DNA from: Blumeriella jaapii
Taxonomy: Eukaryota; Ascomycota; Leotiomycetes; Helotiales; Drepanopezizaceae
Length of the DNA: 64,000 nt
Direction of reading: 5' to 3'
Assembly (NCBI GenBank): GCA_009599575.1
Contig: VWND01000076.1
Span: 930,001-994,000, forward strand
A program made the position numbers and the translations under genes. This document shows, piece after piece, positions 58,240-64,000 of the stretch; position 1 is the first letter of the stretch; every line of letters begins with the position of its first letter. The notes under the pieces are model-generated. The model ran no database searches, was not told where the DNA came from, and worked only from the letters and a program-made list of their open reading frames with translations.

Positions 58240-60268
58240 CTACCGCCAATTTCCCTGGCTCAAAGATAACAATCCCTGAATACAATCCAAATCACCCTTC
58301 TTGCTCGGGCTAATCTCACCGCGCATAAACTTCTCAACTTCTTCACCAACCTCCGCACTCTCGTCTTGGTCCTCAAAAACTCCTTGTGCAATTGCCGGCT
58401 TTCTTCTCCGGCTTCGGTTTCCCCCAAAATTTGCAGCACAGCTTGGGATGTTGTTGTTTTCACCAAGGACTGCTCGAGACTTGAGTCGCTTTTCGGTCCG
58501 GCCTGATGGCAATGGTCTGCGACGAGAATTCGCTGCGTTCTCATACGGCGTCCAGTTCTCCTTGTCCGAGTCTCCTGACGGCGATGGCATCAAACCATCT
58601 TTGCCAAATTCCAGTGGATCCTGGACGACCATTGAGGATGTCTTACTAGGAGTTTGTAGTCTAGCAACACTCGAGACTGTCCGTGCGAGCTTTGCCTTCT
58701 TACTTTGCTTACTCGGCTCTGAATTAGTCGATGGAGCATTGCGCTTATTGGGGTTAGCTTTCAGAGCAGCATTGCTACTAGATCTCAAAAGACTAATGGC
58801 AGCTACCGCAGAACCCGATAGCTCATTCTCGGCTTGTGTAGTGAGTTCATCGGGAACCTCGGCATCGCCACAGATCTTCTCCCAACTGCGAGCATCTCTC
58901 GAGCGTCCGGTTGGCAGTCGTGGGATTGGGGAGGACCCGGGGTTGCTCATTGAGCGAGGCACAAAGTTGGTAGCACTCTGGCTTCGCTGGAGGCCCATGC
59001 TTCTCTGTGGAATCATAGGTGATGAAGATGAGGAGGTCTGAGCAGCAGCGAACTGGCGAGGAGGGGATGGTGAAGTCGAGATAAGTGTTGCTGTCCCATC
59101 TAACGACAGCGACAAACGGATGTGGGAAGAAGGGGTAGAGACTGTCTCGTCAACGGCTTCGGGGCAGGAAGTAGGTTGGGCTGCTTTGAATCTGAAGTAT
59201 AGTTAGTGAGATTTATTTCTCGCGGCCCAGAGAATACTTGCATGCGTGGGGTGGTAAACGCATAGGCCTGAGACGACGACGGGGTTGCGACCGAGCTATT
59301 GCTTGCATTCCATCGGTTCGATGAGAGCGACTTGGTGCTGTTTCGCGCGGGGGAAAATGAGCCGGGCTCGGTGTCCAAGACTTCAGAGGAGGTCTGGCGT
59401 TGCAACGGTGGGGGTAACGACGCGGTAACCTCCTCGACTACACTTTCAATTTCGGACACGGCTTCCGTTTCTAGCTGCACAAGCTTCTCCGTTGATTTCG
59501 GCCAGATGGTTTGGATATCATCCTCTTCTTCGGCAGCAGGATCCTCTTGACCAGCAACCAGTTCTGCTTGAGAACTCGGCTCGTGCTCCTCTGCACTCTG
59601 GCTGCCGCAGCTTCCGATATCCATCATAGTCACAGGATCCGACGATGGTGCTGCCATACCCCGCAGTCCGTAGGCCGCAATTTCATGCGGCAGCAGTGGG
59701 CGCGACTTGCGTCTATTGATCTGCCGTCTGTTCTGGAACCAGATCTAGAATCCATCAGTTACCGAACATGTATTTGCGACGCGCGCCTGGAGATGTAGAT
59801 CGCGTCGATCCTGAAGATTCCGCACCTGTACTTCCTTCTCATTCAAGGATACCTTCTTTACAATGTCGGCGCGTAATTCCTTGTTCGGCTTGGGATTTTG
59901 TCTATACTCGGCCTCAAGAACAGCTTGGTCTGCAGGACTACAGTGAAGACAGATTAACAAAGGTTCAAATGGGTCCCCAAAACAGCCAGTTGAAACGACT
60001 CAGAAAGAAAAGAACACGGCATAAGAACGGGCTCGTGATTTGGCTTCGGGCTCTACACATACCTGGTCCGCTTGCGCTTTTGTTTGTTGTCTTGTCTGAC
60101 CTCAGACTCGATCGGACCCTCTGCTTCTGCCATGAGCCCAGCTGCCTGATTCACGCAGGTCTCGAACTGGTCCTCTCCAGAATTTGACTCCGAACGGTGG
60201 CGTGTAGCAGTCAGGACCAGGCCAGCAGAAGAGGAGCGGCGGGGTGGAGGAAGAGTCGCGTCACTCAT
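58240..60268 (-). CDS. Homeobox transcription factor, Yox1-like, 590 aa
   Basis: Nuclear DNA-binding regulator. Exons in coding order: 60268-60063, 59937-59826, 59744-59242, 59191-58240 (1773 bases in phase). The homeodomain spans about residues 60-122: KRKRTSPADQAVLEAEYRQNP, then LRADIVKKVSLNEKEVQ and, after an intron, IWFQNRRQINRRKSRP with the recognition-helix WFQNRR. Downstream are acidic and Ser-rich stretches, KRNAPSTNSEPSKQSKKAK, and a C-terminal block ending LLSLSQGNWR. The third intron fits best as a GC-AG intron (GCAAGT donor at 59241-59236). An alternative GTTTAC donor 12 bases upstream also keeps phase. It resembles Yox1, a cell-cycle repressor in yeasts, by the homeodomain only. 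Confidence 0.87.
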
Positions 60269-60795
60269 GTTGGCGGGTTCTCATAAGATACCGATCCCCA
60301 AATTGGTGTATAGATGTGGTGAAGAGTATCTCGTGTTACCTCTTCGACTGTGTCAATAGTGAATGTCGACGGCTGTTGGGAAATCGAGTTTGGGAACTTG
60401 TGGGTTGAGAACGGGGAACTCGCCGAGTCGGCCGAGTCGCGTGTCACGCCCCGTCGCGGGCGCGGCAAGGAGGGGCGGCCGTGTAAGCGTGAACGTTGCT
60501 TTCCCTTATCAGGATCAATGTCAACATCACATCGCATTCGCACGGCTACACATGTCTTGCACTGTACACACGCGCTTCCGGCTGTCTAAATCTTGGGATT
60601 ATTTAAACAGGAAGAAGGAGTCTCGGACGCGTAAAAGTCTATCCGCGACGACCGGAACTCTTGGTGAAATCCCCCACTTGATCAGATAATGCCACTCACT
60701 GCTGGCATCAAATTCGTTTGGTATTGTAATATAGCTAGCTCTAAACTTCTCGAATATGGTCTATTTCCTGATCACTGACAGGACTGATGCCAACA
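60269..60795. other. Intergenic region, no gene seen
   Basis: Promoter and 5' leader of the homeobox gene plus the 3' region of the carboxypeptidase gene. Confidence 0.5.
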
Positions 60796-62929
60796 TCATC
60801 GGACGATGACCGGTGCTGTCGTGACAGCAGCAGCGCTAGAACTAGATGTCGACGACATCGATAGAGAACTCGAAGTCGATGGGAGCGCCACGAAAGACTC
60901 CGTGTGAGTAGCATTCGCGGACCCTGTACTTGAGTAGTTTGCTGTGACCCTAGAATTTCCATCTGCGATATCCAAGCCGAGGAGAGTCCGCCTGAACATC
61001 TCGAGAGCAGCAACAGGCTGGTAGTAGGGAACCTCGTGGCCAGCTTCATAGATCCTGAGAAAGGAGAAGTTGCCGAACTGGCGCACTTGGCCGTACTCGG
61101 TCCCGTCTACCATGAATGGGGAGTATCCGGCGGCGGCAAATTCCTGGCGGTGGGTGTAGTTGACGGCGAGGGAAACGGCTTGGCCTCCAAACCTGCCAGG
61201 TTATCAGCAATCGTCTCTGCATTTTGAGCATGTTTTCTGAGACTTGCATACCAGTTACAGATGTAGTCGGCATCTCCATAGAACAAAGCCACTCTAACGT
61301 CGTTTTTTAACAGCATTTCAACGTCTTCGAGGAAGTTCGGGTAGACGATGTCTCCTGTCCGCTGAAAAGCATAGTACACCTCGTTGTTCGACCCGCTATA
61401 GTTCAAGTTTACGCCTAGAGCAGCACGTGTAGAGTCCAGGTTTAGGTAATCCATGAAATATGATGGGGGTGTGGGATCATCTAAAGGATGCCGGATGTCG
61501 TAGACCCCTCGGCCACTGTAAGCATAGTATGGTCCTTCTACGTTGTCACTGCACATATTCTCTGCTTGGGCACATATGGCTAGCTCGGCAGCAGTGGTAC
61601 GATTTGTTGACCGACACTGGCTGACTTGTTCGAGACATCCGGATTTCATGTTTCTGGAACAGTCAGTACTCAGATAGCAACGGTGGTGTGCTTGATGGCT
61701 TACAGCGCAAACTTCTGGTAGGAGTACACTGAACGGATTAGTGCACATGATGTAGACTCGAAAGAAGGTACTTACCAGTATCATTCAAAGCCTTGATTCC
61801 ATAGGTATCTGCTCCTGGTCAGTTGTGACTGGTGCTTCTGATCTTTGCCAATCCTTACTGTTGACAGCAAATTCTGGGTAACTGTACACACGGTCATTAT
61901 TTGATAGACGTGCTGGGCGTAGAAACATACTATGGCGCTTGTGTATATTCGTCGATTATGCCGTTACCAATGCCCAACGTGTTGAAGTTCAATTGAATAC
62001 CTTGGCTCGTACCGTTGGCAATCATCTGGTTTTGCTGGTAGAAGTAATTAAAGAAGGCAGGTCCGTAATGTCCTCCGTAGCTTTCAGTCCACAAATTGAA
62101 CTCCTTCGAAGTGATGGTTGCATCAAGCTGAGGCAAAGCGCCCAGGAAACCTTGAAGAACATGCCATGCTGCCACGGCAGAGAGATCTGTGGTATCGAGG
62201 GCCGATGCGTTGATCACAGGATATCGGCCCTGGATTCCATTGACAGAGCCGTTCTGGTAGGTGCGGGCTTCAAAATGTTAGCCTTTGATCTTGCAAGATA
62301 TTGGCGAGAATTACTATCATCCAAGCTACCTTCCCCCTCTGTACCATATGAAAATCCCACACCGAGTGGCTGGGACAGGAAGAGCATGTTCGATACTTCG
62401 GTCCAGGAATATGGGTTGACCTGAGTCGTAAGATTTGCGGTGACATTGCATGGACCGAGTTCTGACTTGATCAGTAGCTGGACATCACGGTCAGGGAGCC
62501 ATAGAATACCTTCAAATAACCCAATCAAGGAATCAGATCCGGGTCCACCGTTAAGCCACAGCGTGATCGGTGCCTCCTTTGGGTTGTTCCTCGCTTCAAA
62601 GAACCAAAAGAAAGTGTGTGAATTTTCCTGAAAGTCAGTCCCTTTAGATATTACACTTCTCCAAGTTTTCAATAGAAGGTGCGTACATCTAGATCAATAT
62701 ACCCCGAAAAGGAGTTAACCCCTGGAGTAGTTTCGCAGACTCCTTCTTTGCCTGGCTCCTTATACCTGATCGTGACATTCTGCGGAGTGGTAATTGTCTT
62801 CAGCCCAGTGGCATTCGCAGGAAGTTGCCTTGCGTGCAGGATTGAGCTGGCTTGTAAATTCCGTTGAGTGTTTTTCAAAGCACTAGCATATCCCAATAAA
62901 CTCAACAACTTTACTATTGTACAATGCAT
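60796..62929 (-). CDS. Secreted serine carboxypeptidase (peptidase family S10), 574 aa, nine exons
   Basis: Exons in coding order: 62929-62687, 62627-62510, 62461-62315, 62267-61931, 61881-61859, 61808-61776, 61728-61704, 61653-61252, 61192-60796; 1725 bases in phase. The signal peptide is [17 protein letters not shown]. The substrate-binding motif [12 protein letters not shown] is present. The catalytic triad is Ser232 in WTESYGG, Asp438 in GDADYICNW and His495 in EAGHEVPYY. Many N-glycosylation sites (NVT, NLT, NRT, NYS) fit a secreted or vacuolar protein. The tail after about residue 520 is Ser/Thr-rich. Three consecutive micro-exons of 23, 33 and 25 bases are unusual. The 48-base second intron is a multiple of three without a stop, so retention would leave the frame open. 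Confidence 0.93.
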
Positions 62930-64000
62930 TTTGAACAGCCAGTCAGATGGAATAGATCAAGAGATCGAGAAAAGTTCGCGGTTGTACTCCGGAAATGGTT
63001 GGAGAGGCTTCAAATTTGTGAACATGATGGCTCCATGACCTTTATACATGATCGTATGAGAAGCCTCAACAAGTACAAGATACGCCCCGGACTTGTAAGC
63101 ATGATTCTCGAAACTTGCGGAAGGTTAAGCTCTAGCAAGCATTTCTGCAGATCGAATGACGAAAGGCTTGAGAGTCGTCCAACGAAAAGCGAAATAAGCG
63201 AACATCAAAGCTCCAGCACCAGCTATGTACAATACCGTACATACTAGTCTGTAGATAAGAGCGATCCCGCAGCGAAGCAGCGCCTAAAGACGAGCCAGAC
63301 ACAATCCGGAAGGTCGAAAGGTCGACAGGGTGGTGGATATAATGCGAGTCCGACCGAGAATGGAGAGACGAGCGCTGTTGATTTTTAGGTTCTGGCGTAA
63401 AGACTAGTTCCATCGTCACCACCACACGGAGAGCCTCGACTAGCTGGGAAACTACCCGAACAAAGATATCTATCTACTGTACTTACAGTAGGTAAGGTAT
63501 GTAGGCACATACGAGCACTTTTACTGCCCTGGGGCTTGCTTATTGGACATCCATCAGGTACAGTTCGTGAAGGAACAGCAGTGCTGTATTGACCTTGGGA
63601 GAACGTCCGCTCTGGTCACTTGCCCGTTAGCCAGGCTAGTGAAGTGAACGAAATGGGGGTGATATGAAGTGCGCGTTATGTATGTACTGTACTGTACTGT
63701 AGATAGCGGGGTAAAAAACGGTGAGTGGGCCAGCTTCATTGCGGGGACTAGCAGACAGGCACATCGCGGCAATCGCGGTCGAGCTTGACTGGAGGTATGC
63801 TGTTTATCAAATCCCTGTTAGATGTGTTGCTGAGTGGGGGGAGAGGGGGAGGTTGTAGTTCAGGAGAGAAAAGAGTCTCGTTGCGTGTTGTCCCATTTGG
63901 ACGAAATCGGATGCGGAGCACTTGCTCTGGTAAGAAGGGACCAATCCTCGGAGGCAGTCTCACAGTCTCGAATCTACAGTACTGCCAAAAAAGTGTGGTG
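62930..64000. other. Right flank, no gene seen
   Basis: Holds the carboxypeptidase promoter and several CTGTACTTACAGTAGG-like motifs (63472-63495 and 63680-63702). The short frames are unsupported. A gene could begin beyond the window. Confidence 0.5.

Overview
The window is nuclear DNA of a filamentous ascomycete (Pezizomycotina; a dothideomycete or a close relative is my guess, not shown). The genes have many short GT-AG introns, mostly 47-130 bases, with CTAAC-type branch sites. The proteins are typical fungal housekeeping and regulatory families. One transposon is AT-rich and riddled with C-to-T type transitions, as left by repeat-induced point mutation (RIP). No bacterial-style operons, CRISPR, rRNA or convincing tRNA genes were seen.

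Layout. 1-1095: no gene. 1096-9659: a nested transposon. A DNA-transposon-like element has perfect 52-bp terminal inverted repeats and a 6-bp TACCTA target duplication. A Ty3/gypsy chromovirus-type LTR retrotransposon (1595-8949, 413-bp LTRs, 5-bp GTCGC duplication) has jumped into a 17-bp minisatellite inside it and then decayed. 9660-11961: gene-free, microsatellite-rich, ending in a CT-rich promoter. From 11962 onward there are 17 genes: pyruvate decarboxylase (+), ATP synthase gamma (-), DNA topoisomerase I (+), COQ6 (+), an unknown 448-aa protein (+), a CaM-kinase-like kinase (-), a UBE2W-like E2 (+), histidyl-tRNA synthetase (-), VPS33 (+), an LSD1-type demethylase with HMG box (+), actin capping protein beta (+), a Sel1-repeat protein (-), an SDR epimerase-like protein (+), a 16-exon dynamin/SLIP-GC-like GTPase with a SUMO-like N-terminus (+), an unknown 453-aa protein (-), a homeobox factor (-) and a secreted serine carboxypeptidase (-). 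I rebuilt exon structures by hand from splice signals and reading phase. Thirteen of the 17 models close exactly in frame. The other four (COQ6, VPS33, the LSD1-type gene and the epimerase) each need a single small indel correction, three of them in runs of G.

Function. The genes are mostly independent cell functions rather than a cluster: fermentation (PDC), respiration (ATP3, COQ6), DNA topology and chromatin (TOP1, LSD1 type), translation (HTS1), vacuole traffic and secretion (VPS33, carboxypeptidase), cytoskeleton (capping protein), and signalling or ubiquitin (kinase, E2). Three head-to-head pairs (ATP3/TOP1, kinase/E2, HTS1/VPS33) may share promoters. The item I would look at first is the large GTPase at 48230-53365, whose N-terminus reads like SUMO. 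The nested transposon is the best structural story.
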